Source of the DNA: Thermoplasmatota archaeon
GTDB lineage: Archaea; Thermoplasmatota; Thermoplasmata; Thermoplasmatales; Thermoplasmataceae
NCBI GenBank assembly: GCA_023379345.1
Contig: JAMCUV010000092.1
Span: forward strand, 1 to 18,200
DNA: 18,200 bases
Direction of reading: 5' to 3'
Shown: one piece after another, positions 1 through 6,060 of the stretch
Numbering within the stretch: the first letter of the stretch is position 1
Layout: every line of letters starts with the position of its first letter
The notes under the pieces: generated by a model
What the model saw: the letters and a program-made list of their open reading frames with translations, nothing else
Databases searched by the model: none
Told to the model about the DNA's origin: nothing
Made by a program: the position numbers and the translations under genes

Positions 1-2
1 AG

Positions 3-419
3 AAACCTGAAAAGTTGAAGCCAGTCAGCTACCCGGATAAGCTTCCACCTATTCAGATTACGCTTGCACCCCGGAAAAAACCAGATAAGAAACTTGTTGG
101 CGTTGACGTGTTTCTCGACTGGCAGGGAAATCCGGAAGCACTTGGGAAGACCCTTGAGAATGTGGCAGGACCTGAGTTCTCACTAACAATGATCACAAAC
201 AGGGGAACCAAAGTATATCCAGGCGGAATGCCCGAGACTTTTTGCGTTGATCACTGGCGCTGCAGGTTCCAATCCTCGGGAACAGCAAAGACAGTATCTG
301 ATGAGGACGTACTTGCGCTGTTAACCCGACTGGTCAGGTCGGGGTATCCTCCCGTTAAAACTGAGGGTCTTTTCACGTTTGATGGGAAACCCGGGTTCTC
401 TTTGGGCCAGGGGCAATAA
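3..419 (+). CDS. icd: Isocitrate dehydrogenase, C-terminal domain (partial, 5' end outside window)
   Basis: This is the C-terminal domain of a long-form NADP-type isocitrate dehydrogenase (isocitrate to 2-oxoglutarate, citric acid cycle, cytosolic). The frame is open to the window edge, so an internal TTG at 15 is not the real start. Visible blocks are VGVDVFLDWQGNPEALG, MITNRGTKVYPGG, VDHWRCRF and the closing FDGKPGFSLGQGQ. They match, from memory, the extra C-terminal domain of the roughly 500-residue Thermus thermophilus enzyme (NRGTQVYP, VDHYRCRF), which E. coli-type enzymes lack. The catalytic domain must lie upstream of base 1. A perfect 8-bp hairpin with a T-run follows the stop. The identification rests on the tail only, but the motifs are distinctive. 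Confidence 0.85.
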   Translation, partial: KPEKLKPVSYPDKLPPIQITLAPRKKPDKKLVGVDVFLDWQGNPEALGKTLENVAGPEFSLTMITNRGTKVYPGGMPETFCVDHWRCRFQSSGTAKTVSDEDVLALLTRLVRSGYPPVKTEGLFTFDGKPGFSLGQGQ

Positions 420-441
420 ACCTTTTCAAGTCCATTTGATC

Positions 442-474
442 TAAAGCCAATCAATCTGGCTTTACTTATTTTTG
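442..474 (+). terminator. Hairpin plus T-run terminator after isocitrate dehydrogenase
   Basis: A perfect 8-bp inverted repeat, TAAAGCCA (442-449) with TGGCTTTA (457-464), has a 7-nt loop and is followed by CTTATTTTTG. It starts 22 nt after the stop codon. Archaeal termination mostly needs only the T-run, so the hairpin is an unusually classical form. Confidence 0.65.
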
Positions 475-577
475 ATAAAAGTATGCCACGCGATATGGAG
501 CCTTTATATGCATCCAAAATGCTCAATTGCGTAAACTATTAGTGGAGATGATGAAACCCACGTGATACAAATGTTCC

Positions 578-826
578 TTGCTGCCTAGGTACAAAGAAAT
601 CATGGAATTATGTAATATACACCAACGAATGAAGCGGGTTTTTCATTGGGGACAAAAGCCACGGAACAGTGGAAAAACCAGATTTTATATTGAGAAAAAA
701 ATGTACGTGCCTGCTCATTTTCAGCAAATTCGCCGGATTAAGACCAAAACCTGTGTTTCACATGTTCCGCTGAATATAAAAAAGCTGTTTTCGCAAGATT
801 TTGGGTTTCAAATTCTAATATGTTGA
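578..826 (+). pseudogene. Possible frameshifted upstream part of the tyrosine recombinase remnant
   Basis: This open frame of 82 codons begins at a TTG with no clear ribosome binding site or TATA box. Its last 40 residues (RIKTKTCVSHVPLNIKKLF, then FGFQILIC) resemble the stretch just before the catalytic C-terminus of tyrosine recombinases, where a basic turn is followed by 'VPLP..l..'. It ends with TGA at 824-826, overlapping the first codons of the next frame, which continues LTRDNIL as expected for such enzymes. I infer one old gene with a frame break near 820. The first 40 residues look like nothing I recognise and no first catalytic arginine is evident. It could also be non-coding. Confidence 0.35.
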
Positions 827-1224
827 CTAGAGACAACATCCTGGAGACCTATGATTATATCCGCTCAATGGTGAAGAAGATAGGAATGAGAATCGGATTG
901 CCTGAATTGCATCCGCACTCATTCAGACATTTCTACGGAACTTACCTGTACAGGAACACCAACCATCTGAGATTGGTACAAATCCTGTTGGGACATGCCC
1001 GCATTGAGACCACCACAATCTATGAAAATCTCATGACCAAAGAAGCAGCGGAAAAAGGAAAATCCGCTGTGGAAAAACTTTTTCGGGATGGTGAGGATTT
1101 GATCCTTGAGGTTCAAATTCCGGCGGGAGCCGTTCAAAACAAGTGGGAGCACTGGGATTCGAACCCAGATCTACGGGTCTCTTCCTGGTTCATAGTTCCA
1201 GTCACTCATCATGAATTCAGGTGA
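820..1224 (+). pseudogene. Tyrosine recombinase/integrase C-terminal fragment ending at tRNA-Trp
   Basis: This is the catalytic C-terminal part of a tyrosine recombinase of the phage integrase/XerA type. Present are the H-x-x-R block (HPHSFRHFYGTYL, His33/Arg36), the LLGH histidine (His59) and the nucleophile in TIYENL (Tyr68). The N-terminal DNA-binding domain and first catalytic arginine are missing, so it should be inactive. It has no convincing promoter. From codon 109 onward the frame is simply the antisense of the tRNA-Trp 3' half (WEHWDSNPDL), and the stop lies inside the tRNA intron. The real coding remnant therefore ends near 1143. Position and orientation, reading into the 3' end of a tRNA, fit an integrated element that has since decayed. 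Confidence 0.75.
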
Positions 1225-1285
1225 CCCATAGTTAATCATAACCTGACTGGAGCCCGCTAGGATGGCCTGATTACCCCATGCTCCC
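1144..1285 (-). tRNA. tRNA-Trp (anticodon CCA) with a 68-nt intron
   Basis: Read from 1285 to 1144. The acceptor stem is GGGAGCA/TGCTCCC with discriminator A73 (1144); CCA is not encoded. T8, A14 and G18G19 are present, the anticodon stem is GCGGG/CCCGT, the anticodon CCA is at 1250-1248, and the T arm is CTGGG-TTCGAAT-CCCAG. The intron is 1246-1179, at the canonical 37/38 position. The splice sites fold as a bulge-helix-bulge: 3-nt bulges AG|T and AG|A flank a 4-bp central helix CTCC/GAAG that has one C-A mismatch at position 34. The mature tRNA is 74 nt before CCA addition. The gene starts 1 nt after the L41e stop codon, so the two are probably co-transcribed. Confidence 0.95.
1179..1246 (-). 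ncRNA. tRNA-Trp intron acting as box C/D 2'-O-methylation guide (targets C34 and C39)
   Basis: Box C is ATGATTA (1239-1233, one mismatch to RTGATGA), D' is CTGA (1220-1217), C' is a perfect ATGATGA (1212-1206), and box D is a variant ATGA (1193-1190). The D' guide (1231-1223) pairs over 9 bp, one of them G-T, with 1179-1171. The fifth base upstream of D' (G1225) lies opposite C39. The D guide (1204-1197) pairs over 8 perfect bp with 1251-1244, and its fifth base upstream of D (G1198) lies opposite C34. Both guides obey the N+5 rule. Self-guiding tRNA-Trp introns are established for haloarchaea (targets C34 and U39); here position 39 is C. Both duplexes cross exon-intron junctions, so the precursor is the likely substrate. 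Confidence 0.88.
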
Positions 1286-1286
1286 A

Positions 1287-1394
1287 TTACTCTCTGTTTG
1301 CCTTTCGTTCTCTCTTCAGTCTTCGAATTCTCTTTTTTCTCCATTTCCAGCGCATTTTACCGCGCTTTTTCCAGTCTCTTGAACTTCTCTTCAA
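1287..1394 (-). CDS. rpl41e: Large-subunit ribosomal protein L41e (eL41)
   Basis: This tiny, very basic protein has 35 codons from a TTG start. Its core, MRWKWRKKRIRRLKRERK, is the L41e signature, an almost pure Lys/Arg/Trp helix that sits at the ribosomal subunit interface. The TTG at 1394 is preferred because GAGGTG (1405-1400) lies 5 nt before it, one of the few good Shine-Dalgarno sites in the window. An internal ATG at 1355 would give 22 residues, close to the usual roughly 25. A TATA-like box lies at 1475-1490. The stop is 1 nt from the 5' end of tRNA-Trp, implying a shared transcript. Genes this short are commonly missed in annotation. Confidence 0.85.
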   Translation of the reverse strand: MKRSSRDWKKRGKMRWKWRKKRIRRLKRERKANRE

Positions 1395-1474
1395 TGTTAC
1401 ACCTCTGAAATTTCTGCAATCCAGTAGTCACTGAACCTAGATTGAAAGGCAGTGAGTTCTTCCATATCCAATGG

Positions 1475-1490
1475 TTTTATTTATCTTTAA
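1475..1490 (-). promoter_or_regulatory. TATA-like promoter for L41e and tRNA-Trp
   Basis: The minus strand reads AAAGATAAATAAAA, with a purine-rich BRE-like stretch before the TATA element. Transcription would start near 1456, giving a leader of about 60 nt that contains the GAGGTG ribosome binding site. No separate promoter is visible between L41e and the tRNA. Confidence 0.5.
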
Positions 1491-1579
1491 CCATCCAGTG
1501 CGTATTTTCTGTGCCCTGAATCCTTAACCGGATTTGTTCATTAATTGTGACGCACGGTAAAACATACTGAATGGCAGAA

Positions 1580-1587
1580 TTTATTTA
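1580..1587 (+). promoter_or_regulatory. TATA box for the 113-codon protein (leaderless)
   Basis: TTTATTTA is centred 24 nt before the GTG at 1608, the spacing expected if transcription begins at the start codon itself. It supports the GTG start. Confidence 0.5.
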
Positions 1588-1607
1588 CAAAGATTGACTG
1601 ATGATCT

Positions 1608-1949
1608 GTGGCAGAAGACATTGAGAGATACCTGAGCAACTTCTTCAAGGCAATGCCCTCGGAAGACCTCTATTTTGAGGCCCTTCATGAGATTATCAAG
1701 GACCTTGTGAAGGAATATCTTAAGAGGAAAATAAACCAGAATGAGGAGATCAAGAACGAGATTATGAGCATACTTGAAAAATTCATGGAGAGCAAATTCA
1801 AGGAATACGATGCCATGGCAAGGATGGCCAAGGTCACGGCTGAAATAGGACTCTTAAGCACACCCAGTTCCATAAAGGATGAGGCAGTGTCGGATTTTGT
1901 GGGCACATTCAGGAAAGAAATTGAAGAGATAATCAAGAAAACTTTCTGA
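1608..1949 (+). CDS. Conserved-looking helical protein of unknown function, 113 aa
   Basis: I do not recognise this family. The protein is charged and almost entirely predicted alpha-helical. Residues 1-45 look amphipathic (RYLSNFFKAM, IIKDLVKEYLKRK), residues 50-85 contain IMSILEKFMESKFKEY and an alanine/methionine-rich segment, and the C-terminus is FRKEIEEIIKKTF. It has no cysteine, membrane segment or signal peptide, so it is probably a small cytosolic helical bundle or oligomer. The GTG start is placed by a TATA box 24 nt upstream. Two T-runs follow the stop. It is convergent with the DNA polymerase D subunit gene, only 8 nt away, which gives no functional clue. Coding is supported by composition and promoter placement. 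Confidence 0.7.
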   Translation: MAEDIERYLSNFFKAMPSEDLYFEALHEIIKDLVKEYLKRKINQNEEIKNEIMSILEKFMESKFKEYDAMARMAKVTAEIGLLSTPSSIKDEAVSDFVGTFRKEIEEIIKKTF

Positions 1950-1957
1950 TTTCCTGG

Positions 1958-3370
1958 TCATGGTTTTTCAAAATTTTTTATTACCGTAGATCTTGAGTGA
2001 AGATCAAACATTGTCATTATTGATGGGTTTGGGGAGAAATTCATCATCTTCTGATAGTCCGTCTGTGACTGCCATGTTGACGAGTTCACATACCTAACTC
2101 CCCTGTAGTTCCCCAGATAGTGGGAATGTATATGGCCAGTTATGAAAATATCCGGGACTTCCTCAATAACATGATAGTCATTGGGGGACGGGATGAGAGG
2201 CGTCTTACCACCATATTTCGGGGCAAGATGCCTTCTCTTGAGCATTTCTTCTATGGCTTTTCCTATGGACGTATAATTGGCGCCGGGAACAAGCTCAATC
2301 ATGTCATTGAGGGACATTCCATGGTAAAGCAGAACGTTCTTGCCCTCCAGCTTCAGGTTGAAAGGGTTTGGCAGCATGACAGCGTTATCCGGAAATATTT
2401 CCTTCAGCTTTCCGGTAAAATACGGCTGAGGCTCGGCAAGCCTGACCACGTCGTGATTCCCCGGCATGATAAATATCTGTATGTCCTCCGGGATCTCGCT
2501 CAAATATTCCCCAAGTTGCCCATACTGTTCAGAAGGATTTATGAGTTCCAGATCGTCCTCCTGGCCTGGATAAACCCCAATGCCATCCACGACATCACCG
2601 CTGAGAATCAGATATTTTAGGTTTGCGGCCTCATCGCTGGAAGATTTAATCCAGTTCAGCAGCCTGCGGAAATCATCCTTCCTGAATGTTTTTGAACCCA
2701 CATGAATGTCCGATAGAGATGCCACATATACCGGCTCCTTACCGGTATCCTCTATGACGCGATACGGTATGTCCGGCCTGACAATTTCGTTTGGAAACAG
2801 GACAGGTTCGCCTGGACCGCGGCTGACAGATCCTATTACGCCTACGACCTCGTCCTGGAGGATGAGTTCATTGGACAGCCCCTTATCCTTCATGATAATG
2901 GCCTGGATGCTGTCATCCATGTCTTCAAGCAGTACTCGCTTGTGGCCGTTTCTGGTGACATCCACTGAGGATACCATACCAACAATTTTCACCTCACCGT
3001 ATGTCTTCTTTGCCGTCCTTATGTCCATTGATCCGCGCATGGTTCCTGAAAGTGATACGATTTTCCTCAGTTTCTCATACCTGCTCACGAACATCTTCCG
3101 GAAGTCCTCTACATTGCTGTTCACCCTTATATCCGGAAGATTGACCTCATAATCCATCCTCTCTGTTTTCTGTTCACCGCGAATCAGCTTTCTTACGGTT
3201 TTATCATCAATATATCCTGCTGATTCAACCTCCTGGGACAGGAGCCTTGGTATGAGAGATCCCATGCTCCTTTCCAGTATGATGTTCAGCGCCTGCGGCG
3301 AGACAAGAATTCCATGCTTGTGGAAATACTCCAGGATCGAGACTCTGTCGCTGAAAAGCTGATCCGGCAT
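1958..3370 (-). CDS. polB: DNA polymerase D small subunit (DP1), 3'-5' proofreading exonuclease
   Basis: DP1 is the proofreading subunit of the replicative DNA polymerase D of euryarchaea and partners with the large subunit DP2, which is not in this window. Numbered from an upstream TTG at 3379, the N-terminal helical domain is about 1-60, an OB-fold about 125-205, and a calcineurin-like phosphoesterase domain follows. That domain has intact metal ligands: SDIHVGS (Asp224, His226), GDVVDG (261-266), PGNHD (306-310), YHG (352-354) and TGHIHSH (414-420). The enzyme should be active. I prefer the ATG at 3370 (470 aa) because TTAAGTAA is centred 25 nt before it. The gene diverges from the DMT transporter across about 90 bp. 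Confidence 0.93.
   Translation of the reverse strand: MPDQLFSDRVSILEYFHKHGILVSPQALNIILERSMGSLIPRLLSQEVESAGYIDDKTVRKLIRGEQKTERMDYEVNLPDIRVNSNVEDFRKMFVSRYEKLRKIVSLSGTMRGSMDIRTAKKTYGEVKIVGMVSSVDVTRNGHKRVLLEDMDDSIQAIIMKDKGLSNELILQDEVVGVIGSVSRGPGEPVLFPNEIVRPDIPYRVIEDTGKEPVYVASLSDIHVGSKTFRKDDFRRLLNWIKSSSDEAANLKYLILSGDVVDGIGVYPGQEDDLELINPSEQYGQLGEYLSEIPEDIQIFIMPGNHDVVRLAEPQPYFTGKLKEIFPDNAVMLPNPFNLKLEGKNVLLYHGMSLNDMIELVPGANYTSIGKAIEEMLKRRHLAPKYGGKTPLIPSPNDYHVIEEVPDIFITGHIHSHYLGNYRGVRYVNSSTWQSQTDYQKMMNFSPNPSIMTMFDLHSRSTVIKNFEKP
1963..1982 (+). terminator. T-run terminator after the 113-codon gene
   Basis: GGTTTTTCAAAATTTTTTAT has two T-runs starting 14 nt after the stop, typical of archaeal termination. 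It lies inside the 3' end of the convergent DNA polymerase gene, encoding its NFEKP tail on the other strand. Confidence 0.5.
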
Positions 3371-3390
3371 GGTTGCCAAATAGTCCTAGT

Positions 3391-3398
3391 TTACTTAA
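3391..3398 (-). promoter_or_regulatory. TATA box for DNA polymerase D small subunit
   Basis: TTAAGTAA on the minus strand is centred 25 nt before the ATG at 3370, favouring a leaderless mRNA and that start over the TTG at 3379. Confidence 0.45.
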
Positions 3399-3439
3399 CC
3401 CTTTAGTGTCATCTTGTTACTCTACGCGCACAATAATGA

Positions 3440-3447
3440 TTTATTAT
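3440..3447 (+). promoter_or_regulatory. TATA box for DMT transporter
   Basis: TTTATTAT is centred about 23 nt before the GTG at 3467, in the divergent intergenic region. Confidence 0.45.
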
Positions 3448-3466
3448 TGCAGTTAATGCACATAGC

Positions 3467-4372
3467 GTGTCCAAGGCAGAGGATGCTGGAACTTTCATAG
3501 CAATGGCCTCATTCTGGGCCCTGAATTACCCACTTGTGAAATTCGCCATTGTTTACCAGTCATCATTGTCACTCCTGTTTTTCCGAATTCTCTTTGCGGC
3601 CATAGCATCATTCATAATTTTCAGGAAGGGAATCCATATTCCACGGGACTTTGCCACAAACATGAAAATCCTGGTTTTCTCCCTTCTCAACCTGATATTT
3701 TTCATGGGCTTCTGGTTTGTTGGGGAATCCACCGAGAGTTCTGCACTTTCATCAATCGTGATTTATTCATATCCGGTAATCACCATCGCATTGTCGGCAG
3801 TGCTGCTGGGGGAGAAACTCACCAAGGCAAGGATCATCGGAACAGCTGTGGGTTTTGCCGGGCTCATATTTATCTTCATTCAGCAGCTATTCATAAAACC
3901 AGGACTTGGTCTTGTGCTTCTCATTCTGGCTGCTCTCAGCTGGTCACTGGCGACAATTTTCTTCCGAAAATACCTCCTGGAGGTGGGGAGCATGACGGTG
4001 AATTCCCTGCAGTTTCTATACGCCCTTCCAATTGTTGCAGCATTGGTTTTCCCGCTTCATCTGGTGAACTTTTCAAGGCTGACGCCCCAGTTCCTCATAA
4101 TAATGATATACATGGGGGCTCTCAGCACATCGGTGGCTTACTGGATTTACATGAGGCTTTACACAAAGTATTCCGTGTCTGAGATTTCCGCATTTTTCTT
4201 CACGGTTCCAGCCATGTCCATAGTTTTCAGCTATTTCATACTCAAGGAAAATAACACGCTGTTCACGTATGGCGGTTTTGCGCTCATTGGCGTTGGAATA
4301 TTCCTGAGTTCCTGGAAAAGCAGATCAGCCCGCAATGAAAAAATAGCAGAGGCCACCAGTGAAGAGGTCTGA
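3467..4372 (+). CDS. DMT-superfamily (EamA) permease, 10 transmembrane segments
   Basis: This is an integral membrane transporter of the drug/metabolite superfamily. It has two tandem EamA repeats of about five hydrophobic helices each (about residues 10-138 and 150-282). Typical features are the N-terminal FWALNYPLVKFAI block, the end of repeat 1 (LLGEKLTKARIIGTAVGFAGLIFI) and the matching end of repeat 2 (ILKENNTLFTYGGFALIGVGIFL). The charged tail (SRSARNEKIAEATSEEV) is probably cytoplasmic. At 301 residues it is full length. Substrates in this family range from amino acids to nucleotide sugars and cannot be read from sequence. A TATA box 23 nt upstream indicates a leaderless GTG start. Confidence 0.88.
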   Translation: MSKAEDAGTFIAMASFWALNYPLVKFAIVYQSSLSLLFFRILFAAIASFIIFRKGIHIPRDFATNMKILVFSLLNLIFFMGFWFVGESTESSALSSIVIYSYPVITIALSAVLLGEKLTKARIIGTAVGFAGLIFIFIQQLFIKPGLGLVLLILAALSWSLATIFFRKYLLEVGSMTVNSLQFLYALPIVAALVFPLHLVNFSRLTPQFLIIMIYMGALSTSVAYWIYMRLYTKYSVSEISAFFFTVPAMSIVFSYFILKENNTLFTYGGFALIGVGIFLSSWKSRSARNEKIAEATSEEV

Positions 4373-4409
4373 TTCTGGACTGCCACAATCAGAGTTGTGC
4401 GCTGAAGAG

Positions 4410-4417
4410 TTTTATAG
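4410..4417 (+). promoter_or_regulatory. TATA box for uracil-DNA glycosylase
   Basis: TTTTATAG is centred 28 nt before the ATG at 4442. No Shine-Dalgarno is present, so a near-leaderless mRNA is likely. Confidence 0.5.
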
Positions 4418-4441
4418 GTTCCTCTCCATGAAGTCCTGAAG

Positions 4442-5059
4442 ATGCAGGAACTACGTGAGCTTTGCTCTGAGATATCAATGTGCAAGAAATGTGATCTTTA
4501 CCTTTCCAGGAAGAATGCTGTTTGCGGCTTTGGCAGTGATTCACCCCGCATAATGATAATTGGTGAAGCGCCTGGAGCAAGGGAGGATGAGGTTGGAAAA
4601 CCATTTGTGGGCAGGAGTGGGCAGCTTTTGAACAGGGCACTTGAATATGCCGGGATTCTCCCACATGATCTGTACATAACAAATTCTGTGAGATGCAGAC
4701 CAATGATAGGAAAATCACCGAAGATGGGAGAAATAAGGCAATGTTCAGATTATCTGAAGAGAGAAATTACTGCACTGAGACCCCGCATCATGGTGCCAAT
4801 GGGTAACACTGCCCTTAAATCTGTATCACTGATTTTGGGATCAAACCTGGGAAAGGTTTCTGAGGTTGAGGGGCGCTTCATGTATCTTTCAGGGCATATA
4901 CTTGCCCCGCAGTACCACCCGGCAGCCATATTGCGGAATCCAAAAAGGATGGAAAGATTCAAGGACAACTTCGCAAGGATTTTCCGCCTCATGAATGACA
5001 TACAGGACGGCATCAGCAACAGTGTTCTTGAACTGCACTCCGTGAAGGTGTTTTACTGA
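4442..5059 (+). CDS. udg: Family 4 uracil-DNA glycosylase with 4Fe-4S cluster
   Basis: This enzyme removes uracil from DNA, starting base-excision repair of deaminated cytosine, an important task in hot, acidic growth. The family 4 marks are present: four cluster cysteines spaced C14-x2-C17-x67-C85-x15-C101, the active-site motif GEAPG (41-45), the KPFVGRSGQLL block that follows it, TNSVRCRP (80-87), and the HPAA motif (159-162). At 205 residues the length is usual. The last 25 residues are an extension without recognisable features. A promoter between the DMT gene and this one suggests independent transcription. The closely related family 5 usually differs in the GEAPG motif, so family 4 is favoured. 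Confidence 0.9.
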   Translation: MQELRELCSEISMCKKCDLYLSRKNAVCGFGSDSPRIMIIGEAPGAREDEVGKPFVGRSGQLLNRALEYAGILPHDLYITNSVRCRPMIGKSPKMGEIRQCSDYLKREITALRPRIMVPMGNTALKSVSLILGSNLGKVSEVEGRFMYLSGHILAPQYHPAAILRNPKRMERFKDNFARIFRLMNDIQDGISNSVLELHSVKVFY

Positions 5060-5062
5060 ATG

Positions 5063-5122
5063 TTATGGGTATATCCCCATCGTGCATCCGCCATCAACTG
5101 ATATCCTTCTGGCTTCGGAACA
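5063..5122 (-). pseudogene. Possible short-chain dehydrogenase C-terminal relic
   Basis: The minus strand has an open stretch of 19 codons after an in-frame TAA. It reads SEARRISVDGGCTMGIYP and then stops. Many short-chain dehydrogenases end with a serine-rich turn, 'itG..i.VDGG', and a short tail, which this resembles. Nothing upstream in any frame continues the similarity. It may be a deletion scar or chance; the segment is very short. Confidence 0.25.
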
Positions 5123-5148
5123 TTAGGTCATAAATAATGTGAGAAGGA

Positions 5149-6006
5149 TCAGAGCCTTCTCCTAGCAAAATAGAATGATACAACTGCAGCGATTACCAGT
5201 ATTGTGGCGATAACGTAGTAAGCCACTGAAGATGACTTAGGGGGAGATGTGAGATTAATGTTGTTTGATGATGTTATGGCATATCCGGGAGTTGAGATTG
5301 TATAGGATGGGTCAATAATCAAGGATACATTTACGCTTCCACCAACAAACGTCCATGAATAGTTTCCAGTTGTTCCAGCATTGTAACTGAAGGTCGTTGT
5401 ATTTGTTGCCGCATCGTATGTTCTGTTCCACTTTGTCAGGGAGACCTGGAAGGCAGAGAGGTTGAATACGTTCACAATGCTATTGTTGACACTCACGATA
5501 CCACTGTAACTTCCCCCCAGCTTTAGACCACTTGTGACCTGGAATGACCTCCATGAGAGGTTTGCGCTGTCATTGTTAAAAATCCCGCTGATGTTCATTG
5601 CCAGTTCTGCAGAAGTGTGGATAACCATTACCTTATATTTGCCTGTAGTTGAGTTCGATACTGTATTGACTAAGTTGTATGATAGATTCTGCAGCACAGC
5701 TTTATTGTCCCTTTCCTGAAGGGAAGTGTTCACCGCAAGGAAAGACAATGAATGATCGGAAATATATCCATGATATGAAGAATTTCCCGCCATTATTCCT
5801 GATATATGAGTCATCAGGGTTGACAGGAAAACAGATGAATCTGAAACATTTACTGTGAGTGTCGAATTGAAATAGGCATTTACAGTTGCACTATCGTTCT
5901 TCGGATTCAGCATGACTGTGACGGAAGTTGCGTTCACAGATGGCACCAGGAGGATTGCCACGGCAATCACAGCCAGTGCAGCAATAGCCACTGGTCTTTT
6001 CATCAT
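5149..6006 (-). CDS. Secreted, membrane-anchored surface protein rich in N-glycosylation sequons
   Basis: I do not recognise the family. Residues 1-27 form a signal peptide (MMKRP, then a long Ala/Ile/Val core ending near VNA). Residues about 262-281 form a C-terminal membrane helix followed by ARRRL, giving a type I topology with the roughly 235-residue body outside the cell. That body has about 18 N-x-S/T sequons and no cysteine, and is Ser/Asn/Thr-rich and beta-like. This composition suits a heavily glycosylated cell-envelope protein in an acidophile without a wall. The ATG at 6006 is chosen because TTTATAT lies 26 nt before it. The gene follows guaB on the same strand, 55 nt away, but has its own promoter. 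Its role is unknown. Confidence 0.8.
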   Translation of the reverse strand: MMKRPVAIAALAVIAVAILLVPSVNATSVTVMLNPKNDSATVNAYFNSTLTVNVSDSSVFLSTLMTHISGIMAGNSSYHGYISDHSLSFLAVNTSLQERDNKAVLQNLSYNLVNTVSNSTTGKYKVMVIHTSAELAMNISGIFNNDSANLSWRSFQVTSGLKLGGSYSGIVSVNNSIVNVFNLSAFQVSLTKWNRTYDAATNTTTFSYNAGTTGNYSWTFVGGSVNVSLIIDPSYTISTPGYAITSSNNINLTSPPKSSSVAYYVIATILVIAAVVSFYFARRRL

Positions 6007-6028
6007 CCTAAGTTAATTGAATTCTGGA

Positions 6029-6035
6029 ATATAAA
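6029..6035 (-). promoter_or_regulatory. TATA box for surface protein
   Basis: TTTATAT on the minus strand is centred 26 nt before the ATG at 6006, marking a leaderless start independent of guaB. Confidence 0.55.
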
Positions 6036-6060
6036 CAGATGGAAGGGGGTTTAGTTCCAT

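Noticed and set aside
545..575. ATGATGA sequence resembling a box C, suggesting another C/D RNA
   Set aside because: No CTGA box D, paired C'/D' or plausible guide is found at proper spacing.
2120..2620. 166-codon open frame opposite DNA polymerase D small subunit
   Set aside because: It overlaps the catalytic phosphoesterase region of DP1 in antisense and shows no family motifs.
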